Shown: in pieces, positions 1 through 8,572 of the stretch
Position numbering within the stretch: the stretch's first letter is position 1
Layout: the number at the start of each line of letters is the position of its first letter
DNA from: Halomonas organivorans
GTDB taxonomy: Bacteria; Pseudomonadota; Gammaproteobacteria; Pseudomonadales; Halomonadaceae
Assembly: GCF_014192055.1 (NCBI RefSeq)
Contig: NZ_JACHXM010000017.1
Span: 1 to 64,000 of the forward strand
Length of the DNA: 64,000 bases
Reading direction: 5' to 3'
Notes under the pieces: model-generated
What the model saw: only the letters and a program-made list of their open reading frames with translations
Databases searched by the model: none
Told to the model about the DNA's origin: nothing
Made by a program: the position numbers and the translations under genes

Positions 1-95
1 GGGCTTCGGGCTTCGGGCTTCGGGCTTCGGGCTTCGGGCTTCGGGCTTCGGGCTTCGGGCTTCGGGCTTCGGGCTTCGGGCTTCGGGCTTCGGGC
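1..95. repeat. Heptanucleotide tandem array (GGGCTTC)n
   Basis: Thirteen perfect head-to-tail copies of the 7-mer GGGCTTC plus a partial copy; the left end is cut by the window, so the array may be longer. Read on the other strand the unit is AGCCCGA, one base different from the AGCCCGC array near 25.1-25.3 kb. Degenerate copies (GTGGCTC, TAGCCCG and similar) continue to about 170. There are no unique spacers, so this is a simple tandem repeat and not a CRISPR. Confidence 0.95.
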
Positions 96-158
96 AGTCT
101 CCGTCGTATCACGCTTGCTGCAAACCGCTCGTGGCTCGTGGCTCGTCGCCCGCGGCTT

Positions 159-1289
159 CTAGCCCGGACGCGCGGTGATGCGCCAGTCGCGACCGACGGC
201 GCGGATGTCGAGGATCTCCAACGGCTTCTGCTCGGCCATGGTCTCGAGGCCCGGCAGCGCGAACAGCGGGCGCGCCTCGCCGCCGAGCAGCGTCGGGGCG
301 ACGAACAGCTGCATCTCGTCGACCAGCCCGGCGTCGAGCATGGCCCCGGCCAGCGTCGCGCCGGTCTCCAGCAGCGCCTCGTTGACGTCCTCGCGCGCGG
401 CCAGGCGAGCGAGCAGGGCTGCCAGGTCGACGCGTCCACCGTCGCCGGCGGGCAGCGCCAGCACCTCGGCACCGGCGGCCTCCAGTCGCTGACGGCGCTC
501 TTCGTCGTGTCCCTCGACGGTGGCCACCAGGGTGCGCCCCGGCTCGCGCAGGCAGGCTGCCGCCTCGGGCAGGCGCAGTTGGGAGTCCACCACCACGCGC
601 AGCGGCTGACGGGCAGCGATGCCCTCGGCGCCGGGCAGCTCGAGCTGCTCGGCGCGCACGGTGAGCCGCGAGTTGTCGAAGATCACCGACTCGACACCGG
701 TGATGACCGCGCTGGAGCGGGCGCGCAGCCGCTGCACCTCGCAGCGCGCCCGGGGGCCGGTGATCCACTGGGACTCGCCGGAACGCATGGCCGTGCGGCC
801 GTCGAGGCTCATCGCCATCTTCAGCCGCACGAAGGGTCGCCCTCGGGCCATGCGCGACACGAAGCCGGGATTCAGGGCCAAGGCCTGCTCCTCGAGCAGG
901 CCGACCTCGACCTCGATGCCGGCCTCGCGCAGCAGGGCGATACCACGGCCCGCCACCAGGGGGTTGGGGTCGCGCATGGCCACCACCACCCTGGCAACAC
1001 CGGCCTTGACCAACGCCTCGGCACAGGGGCCGGTGCGACCATGATGGGAACAGGGCTCGAGAGTGACGTAGGCGGTGGCTCCGCGGGCAGCCTCGCCGGC
1101 GGCACGCAGGGCATGGACCTCGGCGTGCGGTTCGCCGGCTCGCTCATGCCAGCCCTCCCCCACCTGGTGGCCGTCCTTGACCAGCACGCAGCCGACCCGA
1201 GGGTTGGGATCGGTGGTATACAGGCCACGGCGCGCCAGCACCAGGGCTCGGGCCATCCAGCTCTCGGGGTAGCGGGTCACGGTGGTCAT
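159..1289 (-). CDS. ribD: Bifunctional diaminohydroxyphosphoribosylaminopyrimidine deaminase / 5-amino-6-(5-phosphoribosylamino)uracil reductase
   Basis: RibD carries out the second and third steps of riboflavin synthesis in the cytoplasm: zinc-dependent deamination, then NADPH-dependent reduction of the ribosyl chain. The N-terminal deaminase domain (about residues 1-145) has the zinc motif HAEVHA at 55-60 and the cysteine pair in [11 protein letters not shown] at 79-89. The reductase domain fills 150-376, and the 376-aa length is normal. The ATG overlaps the nrdR stop by 4 bp, so the two are translationally coupled; nrdR-ribD is a common proteobacterial order. The rest of the rib operon would lie left of the window. 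Confidence 0.96.
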   Translation of the reverse strand: MTTVTRYPESWMARALVLARRGLYTTDPNPRVGCVLVKDGHQVGEGWHERAGEPHAEVHALRAAGEAARGATAYVTLEPCSHHGRTGPCAEALVKAGVARVVVAMRDPNPLVAGRGIALLREAGIEVEVGLLEEQALALNPGFVSRMARGRPFVRLKMAMSLDGRTAMRSGESQWITGPRARCEVQRLRARSSAVITGVESVIFDNSRLTVRAEQLELPGAEGIAARQPLRVVVDSQLRLPEAAACLREPGRTLVATVEGHDEERRQRLEAAGAEVLALPAGDGGRVDLAALLARLAAREDVNEALLETGATLAGAMLDAGLVDEMQLFVAPTLLGGEARPLFALPGLETMAEQKPLEILDIRAVGRDWRITARPG

Positions 1290-1771
1290 GGCTTGCTGGG
1301 CTCGTCGGGATGAAAGCTCGGCTCCTGGGCCAGGCGATCGATCTCGGCGCGGAACTCGTCGATGTCCTGGAAACGGCGATACACCGAGGCGAAGCGGATG
1401 TAGGCTACCTGGTCGAGACGCTTGAGGGCATGCATCACCTCTTCGCCGACGTCCCGCGCCTGGATTTCCCGCTCGCCCCTGGCCCGCAGGGTCTGGCGTA
1501 TGCGCTCCACCGCGGCCTCGATGGACTCTGCGCTGACCGGGCGCTTCTCCAGGGCACGCAGCATGCCGGCGCGTAGCTTGGCCTCGTCGAACAGCTCCCG
1601 GGAGCCGTCGCCCTTGATCACCCGAGGCATCACCAGCTCGGCGGTCTCATAGGTAGTGAAGCGTTCGCCGCAGGCCGCGCACTGGCGCCGCCGCCGCACC
1701 TGGTCGCCGTCGGCGACCAGGCGGGAGTCGGTCACGCGGGTATCGTTGGCGCCGCAGAAGGGACAGTGCAT
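1286..1771 (-). CDS. nrdR: Transcriptional repressor NrdR
   Basis: NrdR represses ribonucleotide reductase genes in response to (d)ATP levels. The 161-aa protein has the N-terminal zinc ribbon (Cys3, Cys6, Cys31, Cys34) followed by an ATP-cone domain (about 49-139) with the family stretch [13 protein letters not shown]. Length and order fit the family exactly. It is the first gene of the nrdR-ribD pair. A promoter should lie between 1772 and 1899, a gap shared with the divergent dsbG gene. Confidence 0.97.
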   Translation of the reverse strand: MHCPFCGANDTRVTDSRLVADGDQVRRRRQCAACGERFTTYETAELVMPRVIKGDGSRELFDEAKLRAGMLRALEKRPVSAESIEAAVERIRQTLRARGEREIQARDVGEEVMHALKRLDQVAYIRFASVYRRFQDIDEFRAEIDRLAQEPSFHPDEPSKP

Positions 1772-1899
1772 AGGCAGGAATCCGGGATCGGGGAAAGACG
1801 ATGTTGCCGTATTGTAACGGTTTTGGCCCCCGGGCGCCCAGCGAACCCCATGGCTGCTGCGCTGTCATCAGGGGGCCCAATCGTTCAAGGAGGATCGTC

Positions 1900-2649
1900 A
1901 TGCCCGCCCTGCCCCGCGCCCTGCTGCCGGCCGTCCTGCTGGTGCCACTCGTCGTCTCCGCCGAGGAGCTTCCTGCCCCCTTGCAGGCCCTCGAGGCCCA
2001 GGGACTCGACGTGCACGGCCGCTTCGAGGCCCCCGGCGGCCTGACCGGCTATGCCGCCAGCGCCCAGGGGCAGCCGATGACGGTCTTCGTCACCGCCGAC
2101 GGCGAGCATGCCGTGATCGGCAACCTGGTGGACGCCGATGGCCAGAATCTCTCGCAGGCGCCGCTGGATCGCCTGGTGCGCGGACCCAAGGACGCCGAGA
2201 CCTGGGGCGATCTGGAACAGAGCGCCTGGATCGCCGACGGCGCCTCGGACGCCGAACGCATCGTCTACGTGTTCACCGATCCCAACTGCCCCTACTGCCG
2301 CCAGTTCTGGCAGGCCGCCCGCCCCTGGGTGGAGGCCGGCAAGGTGCAGCTGCGCCACGTGATGGTCGGCATTCTCGCCGCCGACAGCCCGCGCAAGGCG
2401 GTCTCGCTGCTGGCCGCCGACGATCCGTCGGCGGCGCTGGCTGACCACGAGCGGGGCGACACGGTCGAGGTCCTCGACGCCCTGCCCCGCCCCCTGGAGC
2501 TGGCCCTGCAGGAGAACCACAACCTGATGGATGGCCTCGGCCTGGTGGCCACCCCGGGCCTGGTCTACCGGCTCGACGGCCGCTTGCAGACGGCCCAGGG
2601 CATGCCCGACGAGGGGCGACTGGAGGCGATCCTGGGCCCACGCCCCTGA
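1900..2649 (+). CDS. dsbG: Periplasmic thiol:disulfide isomerase, DsbG type
   Basis: Predicted periplasmic thioredoxin-fold protein that reduces or isomerises protein disulfides, or protects single cysteines from sulfenylation. The ATG at 1900 has a strong AAGGAGG at 1887-1893 and gives a 249-aa protein with a signal peptide (about 1-20). The active site is CPYC at 130-133, inside TDPNCPYCRQFWQAARPW. CPYC is the DsbG form; DsbC usually has CGYC. An N-terminal dimerisation domain precedes the catalytic domain. Frame and length match DsbG (about 248 aa). It is divergent from nrdR and convergent with tsdA. Confidence 0.87.
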   Translation: MPALPRALLPAVLLVPLVVSAEELPAPLQALEAQGLDVHGRFEAPGGLTGYAASAQGQPMTVFVTADGEHAVIGNLVDADGQNLSQAPLDRLVRGPKDAETWGDLEQSAWIADGASDAERIVYVFTDPNCPYCRQFWQAARPWVEAGKVQLRHVMVGILAADSPRKAVSLLAADDPSAALADHERGDTVEVLDALPRPLELALQENHNLMDGLGLVATPGLVYRLDGRLQTAQGMPDEGRLEAILGPRP

Positions 2650-2703
2650 GCTCGACACGGGCCTTGCCGTGACTCGGCGGGGCCCGACGCACGGGCGCAG
2701 CGG

Positions 2704-3663
2704 TCACTCGGCGCCGGGATTCTCGCCGTAATCGTCATGATCGCCCAGGCGATGCCCATCGACGGTGTCACCGTAGTAGCCCATGTGCTGGTGGAAGATT
2801 CGATCGGTCTCGTCCACCGACTTCAGGGTACGCCGGCGCGGATCCTGGGGACGTTCGTGGCCGTTGATGAAGGCGGCCAGGTCCCAGGCCTGCTGGTCGC
2901 TCAGCGAATAGGGCTGGCCCAGCGGCATGTTGGCCTTGATGAAGTTGGCGGCGGTATTGACCCGGTGCATGCCGGCACCCCAGTTGTAGGCGCCGTCTCC
3001 CCACAGCGGCGGGAACACCTGGCGCTCGCCCACCGTCTGCCCCTGGCCGCCGTCGCCGTGACAGATCGCGCAGCGCTCGGCGAAGAGCTCGGCGCCCCGA
3101 CCCCGATCCGGCGCCTGGGCAGGCTCCTCGAGCCCGGGATAGCCGCGCCCCGGCAGCGACTCGTTGATCGGTGCGCCGGTGGCCAGCCAGTGGAAGTAGG
3201 TCTGCAGCGCCACCAGCGGCTCGCTGCCGTATTCCGGGGGAATGCCGTTCATCGAGTAGGTGAAGCAGCCCTGGATGCGCTCGGCCATGGTGTTGACCTT
3301 GTCGTTCTTGCCGCGATAGGCGGGATACATGCCCACCGAGGCCCACATGGGAGCCGAATTCGCCAGTCGGCCGGCATCCAGGTGGCAGTTGCTGCAGTTC
3401 TGGTCGTTGAAGACATATTCGTCGCGCAGCCGCTGGGTATCCAGGAACAGGTCGCGCCCCAGGCGCACCATGTCGCCGTACGGGGTGTCGGGAATGTCCG
3501 CCTCGGCAGGGGGCTGGAATGTCGCCTCGCCGGCCGGGGCCTCCGGCAGCGGCACCTGATAGTCGCGCTGCGGCGCGTCGCTCTCGTCGGCGACCGCGCC
3601 GCCCAGCGCGCCTGCCATCAACAGGCTGCCGGCCAGCCAGGGAACGATGCTGCGAAGGTTCAT
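2704..3663 (-). CDS. tsdA: Diheme thiosulfate dehydrogenase TsdA
   Basis: Periplasmic c-type cytochrome that couples two thiosulfates to tetrathionate, or runs in reverse. The 319-aa protein has a signal peptide (1-25) and two haem motifs, CSNCH at 90-94 and CAICH at 198-202. The stretch YPAYRGKNDKVNTMAERIQG followed by CFTYSMNG is the TsdA family signature. The Cys in it (Cys133) corresponds, by memory of the family, to the unusual cysteine ligand of the catalytic haem. Its start overlaps the stop of the cytochrome gene in front by 4 bp, giving a tsdB-tsdA operon. Nearby sulfur transport and persulfide genes support the role. Confidence 0.9.
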   Translation of the reverse strand: MNLRSIVPWLAGSLLMAGALGGAVADESDAPQRDYQVPLPEAPAGEATFQPPAEADIPDTPYGDMVRLGRDLFLDTQRLRDEYVFNDQNCSNCHLDAGRLANSAPMWASVGMYPAYRGKNDKVNTMAERIQGCFTYSMNGIPPEYGSEPLVALQTYFHWLATGAPINESLPGRGYPGLEEPAQAPDRGRGAELFAERCAICHGDGGQGQTVGERQVFPPLWGDGAYNWGAGMHRVNTAANFIKANMPLGQPYSLSDQQAWDLAAFINGHERPQDPRRRTLKSVDETDRIFHQHMGYYGDTVDGHRLGDHDDYGENPGAE

Positions 3664-4349
3664 TGGGCATCCTCCCCGGTCAGCGGTGCCCCGGACGCCG
3701 CGAGGCGCTCGGGCAGGGTCGCGTAGTAGTCGGCGATCGACGCGATCTCGTCATCCGACAGCCGTTCGGCAACGCCTCGCATCAGGCCGTTGGGATCGTT
3801 GCGACGACGGCCTTCACGCCAGCCCTCTAGCTGGGCGGCCAGATAGCCGGCATGCTGCCCGGCGAGCGGGGGAAAATGGCTGCCCACCCCTTGACCATTG
3901 GGTCCGTGGCACTGGTTGCAGCCAGGCACCGTACGGCTCCAGTCCCCCCGCTCGGCGAGCCATTCAGCCGATTTTCCTGGATCCGCGGCGCGGTAGTCGT
4001 CCGGCAGCGACGGCCAGGGCGCCAACTGGGCATAGTAGGCCGCCACGTCGACGATCTGCTGATCGTCGAGCATGTTGGCGAATGGCATCATGGTGGCGTT
4101 TTCTCGCCGCCCGGCCTTGAAGTCGTGCAACTGCTTGGCGATATAGGCAGCCGGTAGTCCGGCCAGCCTCGGCCAGGACTCGCCCTGCGGCATTGCCATG
4201 CCCATACCGTCGGCCTGGTGACAGGCCGTGCAGGTACCGGCGACGCGCTCTCCGCGGTCTGCATCGCCCTCCAGGGCAAAACCCGGGCCGGCGGCGAGGC
4301 CTAGCCCCACCACCAGCCCCAGCCCTCCCGCGATCCTCATCGCTGACAT
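3660..4349 (-). CDS. tsdB: Diheme cytochrome c4-type electron acceptor of thiosulfate dehydrogenase (TsdB-like)
   Basis: Exported 229-aa cytochrome with two haem motifs, CTACH at 40-44 and CNQCH at 144-148, one per tandem c4-like domain. Each is followed by family landmarks (MPFAN and LMRGVAERLSDDE segments, with likely axial Met). The start is ATG 4349, with AAGGAG at 4357-4362 and a signal peptide ending about residue 25; a longer upstream frame lacks a signal peptide. TsdB is known to take electrons from TsdA and pass them to terminal oxidases. The 4-bp overlap with tsdA supports this assignment over a generic cytochrome c4. Confidence 0.85.
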   Translation of the reverse strand: MSAMRIAGGLGLVVGLGLAAGPGFALEGDADRGERVAGTCTACHQADGMGMAMPQGESWPRLAGLPAAYIAKQLHDFKAGRRENATMMPFANMLDDQQIVDVAAYYAQLAPWPSLPDDYRAADPGKSAEWLAERGDWSRTVPGCNQCHGPNGQGVGSHFPPLAGQHAGYLAAQLEGWREGRRRNDPNGLMRGVAERLSDDEIASIADYYATLPERLAASGAPLTGEDAQ

Positions 4350-4414
4350 CCGATATCTCCTTGTGTGATTATCGCTCCCTTCACGGGTCCCTCCGACATG
4401 CCGCCGTCTTCTGC

Positions 4415-4828
4415 TCATGCTCCGCGGGACAGCGCCCGGGCCAGGAACCAGCCGGCGATCATCGCCGCAAGCATGGCGATCAGCGGCGCACTGATCCCGG
4501 CAATGGAAGCAAAGGCCGGCCCCGGGCAATAGCCGGACAATCCCCAGCCGACGCCGAACAGCGCCGCCCCGCCGACCAGTCTAGCGTCCAGGTCCCGCCG
4601 GGTGGGCAGCTGGAAGGCCGCTGCGAACAGTGGGTTGGGGCGCCGCAGGGCCAGCCGGTAGCCGACGAAGTTGGTCGCCACGGCGCCGCCGAGCACGAAC
4701 ACCAGGGTCGGGTCCCAGGCGCCCGCCAGATCGAGAAAGCCCAGCACTCGGGCAGGGTCGGTCATGCCGGACACGGCCAGGCCAAGGCCGAACAACAGCC
4801 CGGCGACGTAGCCCATCAGGCTCTTCAT
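4415..4828 (-). CDS. YeeE/YedE-family transporter half (C-terminal half-type)
   Basis: Small membrane protein (137 aa, about four hydrophobic segments) with the sulfur-transport family motif GWGLSGYCPGPA at about 94-105, containing the conserved Cys. Family members (Sulf_transp; TsuA, PmpA/PmpB) move thiosulfate or related sulfur species through a cysteine relay. The start overlaps the stop of the sister half by 4 bp, so the pair probably works as a heterodimer in the inner membrane. The position directly upstream of tsdBA in the same orientation suggests thiosulfate or sulfane-sulfur uptake. Confidence 0.85.
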   Translation of the reverse strand: MKSLMGYVAGLLFGLGLAVSGMTDPARVLGFLDLAGAWDPTLVFVLGGAVATNFVGYRLALRRPNPLFAAAFQLPTRRDLDARLVGGAALFGVGWGLSGYCPGPAFASIAGISAPLIAMLAAMIAGWFLARALSRGA

Positions 4829-5286
4829 GCGCCACCTCCGATCAGGTGCCGGACCACGAAGACGGTCATGATGGCCGTCATCAGGAAGGTCAGGGTGGCG
4901 ACCATCGAGCGCGGCGACAGCCGGGCCAGGCCACATACCCCATGACCGCTGGTGCAGCCGCTGCCCAGGCCGGTACCGACGCCCACCAGCAGCCCCGCCA
5001 GCAGCATCAGCATCACGCCGCCGGCGGGCTCGCCGATCACCGCCCCGGGCCGGCCGAGCACGTTGCCGAATCCGCCGCCGGCGAGCGTCAGCAGCAGCGG
5101 CCCGGATATCAGCCCCAGCAGAAAAGTCAGCCGCCAGGCGCTGTCCCCCCGGGGGCGGGCGGTGAGCAGGGTACCGATGATGCCGCTGACCCCGGCGATA
5201 CGGCCCAGGGTAACCATCAGCCAGGTGGCCGCCAGCCCGATCAGCACGCCGCCGACAAGGCCGGACAACCAGGAATGCCATTCCAC
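4825..5286 (-). CDS. YeeE/YedE-family transporter half (N-terminal half-type)
   Basis: Integral membrane protein of 153 aa with the motif [17 protein letters not shown] (about residues 113-129), the signature of the first half of split YeeE/YedE transporters. I chose GTG at 5286 because a GGAGGAG lies six bases upstream; an ATG at 5325 is in frame but has no ribosome site. Together with the next gene it forms the two-subunit (PmpA/PmpB-like) version of a transporter that is one chain in TsuA. Substrate is inferred from family and context. Confidence 0.85.
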   Translation of the reverse strand: MEWHSWLSGLVGGVLIGLAATWLMVTLGRIAGVSGIIGTLLTARPRGDSAWRLTFLLGLISGPLLLTLAGGGFGNVLGRPGAVIGEPAGGVMLMLLAGLLVGVGTGLGSGCTSGHGVCGLARLSPRSMVATLTFLMTAIMTVFVVRHLIGGGA

Positions 5287-5357
5287 GTTTCTCCTCCCAT
5301 TTGCTGCCTTACCATATGCCGACACCCACTACCTGATGCCGACACCCTCGATGTCGC

Positions 5358-6227
5358 TCAAAACAGGTCAATGGGCACCTTCAGGTACACCTGGCCATTG
5401 TCTTCGGCGGGCGGCATCCTGCCGGCGCGCATGTTGACCTGCACCGACGGCAGGATCAGCCGCGGCATGCCAAGGGTGGCGTCGCGCTCGGTGCGCATCT
5501 TGACGAAGTCGTCCTCGCCGACGCCCTCATGGACATGAATGTTGTGCTGGCGCTGCGCCGACACGGTGGTCTCGTGCTGGTATTCCTCGCGATCCGGCGC
5601 CTTGTAGTCGTGGCACAGGAAGAGGCGGGTCTCGCCAGGCAGCGCCAGCACTTTCTGGATGGAGCGATAGAGGGTGCGCGCATCGCCGCCCGGGAAGTCG
5701 CAGCGCGCCGTGCCGTAATCGGGCATGAACAGGGTGTCGCCGACGAAAGCGGCGTCGCCGATCAGGTAGGTCAGGCAGGCCGGCGTGTGGCCCGGGGTAT
5801 GCAGCACCCGCCCCTGAAGAGCGCCGATGGAGAAAGTGTCGCCCTCCTCGAAGAGGCGATCGAACTGACTGCCGTCGCGGGCGAACTCGGTGCCGGCGTT
5901 GAAGGCCTTGCCGAAGATCTCCTGCACCTCGATGATGCGGGCGCCGATGCCGGTTTGCCCGCCGAACTTCTCGCGCAGGTAGGGCGCGGCCGAGAGGTGG
6001 TCGGCATGCACGTGAGTCTCGAGGATCCATTCGACGCTCAACGCCTCCTCCTCGACGTAGGCGATGATCGCCTCGGCGGAGCGCACGTCGGTCCGCCCGG
6101 CGGCGTAATCGAAGTCGAGCACGGAATCGAGGATGGCGCAGGAGGAAGAGTCCGGATCGCGGACCACGTAGCTGAAGGTGTTGGTGGGTTCGTCGAAGAA
6201 GGCCTTGGTGACAGGCTGCTGGGACAT
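5358..6227 (-). CDS. Metallo-beta-lactamase-fold hydrolase, persulfide-dioxygenase-like (Blh type)
   Basis: Cytoplasmic 289-aa MBL-fold protein. Metal ligands are visible: HVHADH at 72-77, His147 in HTPGHTPACL, Asp164 in GDTLF and His206 in CHDY. This pattern and the SAAPYLREKFGG context match the Blh/ETHE1 group, which oxidise glutathione persulfide to sulfite. ETHE1 family members use a single iron, so the enzyme is probably a dioxygenase and not a lactamase. The ATG has GGGAGG upstream. It is the first gene of a leftward sulfur cluster (this gene, YeeE/YedE pair, tsdBA), and an AT-rich promoter with an inverted repeat precedes it. Confidence 0.82.
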   Translation of the reverse strand: MSQQPVTKAFFDEPTNTFSYVVRDPDSSSCAILDSVLDFDYAAGRTDVRSAEAIIAYVEEEALSVEWILETHVHADHLSAAPYLREKFGGQTGIGARIIEVQEIFGKAFNAGTEFARDGSQFDRLFEEGDTFSIGALQGRVLHTPGHTPACLTYLIGDAAFVGDTLFMPDYGTARCDFPGGDARTLYRSIQKVLALPGETRLFLCHDYKAPDREEYQHETTVSAQRQHNIHVHEGVGEDDFVKMRTERDATLGMPRLILPSVQVNMRAGRMPPAEDNGQVYLKVPIDLF

Positions 6228-6324
6228 GATGTGCCTCCCTTGTCAGTATTCGGAGGAATGGGGAGCGACCAGGCACCGTGATTCCGAATGTGCCACCATC
6301 ATAAACATATTTTTAGTTCTAACG

Positions 6325-6356
6325 TTATATCATATTCTCATATAAGAACCAGGCAA
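6325..6356 (-). promoter_or_regulatory. Candidate promoter with overlapping operator for the sulfur cluster
   Basis: On the minus strand a -35 like TTGCCT (6356-6351) and a -10 like TATGAT (6334-6329) are separated by 16 bp, about 100 bp upstream of the hydrolase start. A perfect inverted repeat TTATAT-N9-ATATAA (6325-6345) covers the -10 and part of the spacer, as expected for a repressor site. The stretch is much more AT-rich than its surroundings. Sulfide-responsive ArsR-family repressors (BigR/SqrR) often control such genes, but no regulator gene is adjacent, so the regulator is a guess. Confidence 0.45.
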
Positions 6357-6441
6357 CATGGCTCACCGCTATGTTCCTGAGCCCGACTCCTGGCACGAGG
6401 CGAAACGGCCTGCGAGGCATCGCGGCCAAAAGGTAGAGCCA

Positions 6442-7851
6442 TCAGAGTTCGATGCGCTGCCGATAGGCGGGAATCTCAGCCTGGATACCGGCCTCCTCCA
6501 AGGCCGCCTGCAAGGCCCGCTGGGCTTCGGGCTCGCCATGCACCAGGTAGAAGCGGGGATGATCGCGAAAGGCGCCCGCCCAGCCGATCAGCTCGCTCTG
6601 GCCGGCGTGGGCCGAGAACCCGCCCAGGGTATGCACCCGGGCCTTGACCGCCAGTTCCTCCCCGAGCACCCGGACCCGCTCGGCCCCTTCGACCAGCTGA
6701 CGCCCGAGAGTGCCCCTGGCCTGGAAGCCGACGATGACCAGTCGGGTGCTGGGACGCTCCAGGTTGTAGCGCAGGTGATGAACGATGCGCCCGCCGTTGC
6801 ACATGCCGGCCCCGGCGATGATGATCGCTCCGCCATGGATACGATTGATGGCCATGGATTCCTCCACGCTGCGGGTCAGGCGCAGGATCGGCAGGTACTG
6901 CCCCGGATCGCCATGGGCCGCGACGTTGAGCACCCTGAGGTCGTCGGGGTCGAGCGCCTTGTGCTTGCGGGCGTAGAGCTCGGTGACGCGGATCGCCATG
7001 GGACTGTCCAGGAAAACCATCTGCTGGTGAAGCCGGCCCTCGTGGTAGAGCACGCTCAAGTGATAGAGAATCTCCTGGGTGCGGCCCACCGCGAAAGCCG
7101 GGATCAGCACGTTGCCGCCATCCGCATGGGCCTCGTCCAGTACCCGAGCGAACTCCTCGAGGGTGTCCGGTAGAGGGCGATGGTCACGGTCGCCGTAGGT
7201 GCTTTCCATCAGCACCAGGTCGGCCTCATGAACCTTCTCCGGCGTCTTCATCAGCGCCGACGCGGGATTGCCCAGGTCGCCGGAGAACACCAGTCGGCGC
7301 CGCTGGCCGCCCGAGGGAATGGCCAGCTCGACGATCGCCGAGCCCAGGATATGCCCCGCATCCCGGAACACCAGGGTCACGTCGCCGGGCAGCGTGACCG
7401 GCCGCCCATAGTCGTGGGGCTCGCACTGCTCCAACGTACGCACCACGTCGTCCTCGTCGTAGAGCGGCTCGAGGGCGGGCTTGCCGGCCCGCGACCGCCA
7501 GCGGTTCTCCCACTCCAGATCCTTGGCCATCACGAAGGCGGCGTCGACCAGCATGATCTCGAGCAGCTCGGCGGTGTCGGCGGTGCAGTGGATCGGCCCT
7601 CGGTAGCCTTCGCGGACCAGCTTTGGCAGCAACCCGGCATGATCGAGGTGGCCATGGGACAGCACCACCGCCTCGAGCTGCCCGGCCAGGCGACCGAAGG
7701 GCACGGCGTTGGCGCCCTCGAGCTCGCGGCCGCCCTGGTGGAGGCCGCACTCCAGCAGCAGCCGATGGGGACGGGACGGGCCGTCGACGTCGAGCAGATA
7801 GCGGGAGCCGGTCACCTCACCCACCGCTCCCAGAAAGGTCAGTCGCGACAT
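6442..7851 (-). CDS. Beta-CASP metallo-beta-lactamase RNase-like protein (CPSF73/YsmH family)
   Basis: A 469-aa protein with an N-terminal MBL domain (metal motif SHGHLDHAG, about residue 66), a beta-CASP domain and a C-terminal RMMBL segment (GGFSAHAGQSELIGW). Family members are mostly predicted RNA exonucleases or endonucleases acting in the cytoplasm. I chose ATG 7851, with GGAGGT just upstream; an in-frame GTG two codons earlier overlaps that ribosome site. It is followed after 214 bp by the sulfur cluster on the same strand, with no obvious functional link. Substrate unknown. Confidence 0.85.
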   Translation of the reverse strand: MSRLTFLGAVGEVTGSRYLLDVDGPSRPHRLLLECGLHQGGRELEGANAVPFGRLAGQLEAVVLSHGHLDHAGLLPKLVREGYRGPIHCTADTAELLEIMLVDAAFVMAKDLEWENRWRSRAGKPALEPLYDEDDVVRTLEQCEPHDYGRPVTLPGDVTLVFRDAGHILGSAIVELAIPSGGQRRRLVFSGDLGNPASALMKTPEKVHEADLVLMESTYGDRDHRPLPDTLEEFARVLDEAHADGGNVLIPAFAVGRTQEILYHLSVLYHEGRLHQQMVFLDSPMAIRVTELYARKHKALDPDDLRVLNVAAHGDPGQYLPILRLTRSVEESMAINRIHGGAIIIAGAGMCNGGRIVHHLRYNLERPSTRLVIVGFQARGTLGRQLVEGAERVRVLGEELAVKARVHTLGGFSAHAGQSELIGWAGAFRDHPRFYLVHGEPEAQRALQAALEEAGIQAEIPAYRQRIEL

Positions 7852-8015
7852 GCCCACCTCCCGCTACGCCTCAGGGATCTCGTTTGAGCATAACGAAGCC
7901 TGGCGCCGGGCGCCTCGACTCAAGTCAAGCTCGAGGCGGCCGATGCAGGACAAGAGGCTTCGCCTCCCTCACCCGCTCCGGGCTCGCCAGGTCACGCTCA
8001 AGGGAACACCCCATC

Positions 8016-8558
8016 ATGCACGCATCCTTCGCTCCTCTCTTCCGTGCCATCCTCGCGCTCGGCCTGCCCCTCGTGTTGAGCGCCTGTGCCGCCATGTCGG
8101 ATGCCCCACCCCCGCCCAGGACGCTCGACGACGTGCTCGCGACGGCAACGACGGCGATGGTCAACGCCCACCCGCGCCTGAGCGACTACGACCCACTGAT
8201 TCCCACGACCGTGGTGGACATCGACGACCTGAACCGTTCCTCGACCCTGGGCCGGCTGGCCAGCGAGATCGTTGCCGCAAGGCTCACCGAGGCCGGCCTG
8301 AGGGTGCGTGAGGTACGCCTGCGTGGAGAGCTGTACAGCGAGGAGTACACCGGCGAGCTGATGCTGTCCCGGCTGGCCCAGCGGGTCGGCATCGATCAGG
8401 GCGGGCGCTCGCTGCTGGTGGGCACCTATGCGGTGGGCGAGGACCGCCTCTACCTGACCTTCAGGATAGTCCGCACCAGCGACGCCAATGCGCTTGCCGC
8501 CGCCCAGGTCAGCCTGCCGCTGACCAACGACCTGCGCGCCATGCTCGATCGCTGGTGA
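8016..8558 (+). CDS. FlgO-like outer-membrane lipoprotein
   Basis: A 180-aa protein with a lipoprotein signal peptide: hydrophobic stretch, then the lipobox LSAC with the lipidated Cys at about residue 23. The body resembles the FlgO domain (segments STLGRLASEIVAARLTEAGL and GRSLLVGTYAVGEDRLYL). FlgO proteins are outer-membrane lipoproteins linked to flagellar stability or motility in vibrios. The start at 8016 has AAGGGA about ten bases upstream. The convergent neighbour is a MotB-like protein, which fits a flagellar or envelope role, but no other flagellar gene is present. Confidence 0.72.
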   Translation: MHASFAPLFRAILALGLPLVLSACAAMSDAPPPPRTLDDVLATATTAMVNAHPRLSDYDPLIPTTVVDIDDLNRSSTLGRLASEIVAARLTEAGLRVREVRLRGELYSEEYTGELMLSRLAQRVGIDQGGRSLLVGTYAVGEDRLYLTFRIVRTSDANALAAAQVSLPLTNDLRAMLDRW

Positions 8559-8572
8559 CTACGATCGACCCA

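Noticed and set aside
1..95. Heptamer arrays (also 25087-25281) as CRISPR arrays
   Set aside because: Units are 7 bp with no intervening spacers, and no cas gene is present.
138..1313. 391-codon plus-strand frame over ribD
   Set aside because: Antisense of ribD, with no domain content.
1772..1899. FMN riboswitch upstream of nrdR-ribD
   Set aside because: The gap is only 128 bp and lacks the conserved RFN-element pattern; the riboswitch normally precedes other rib genes.
4350..4529. 60-residue N-terminal extension of the TsdB-like cytochrome
   Set aside because: It lacks a signal peptide, whereas ATG 4349 has both a ribosome site and a signal peptide.
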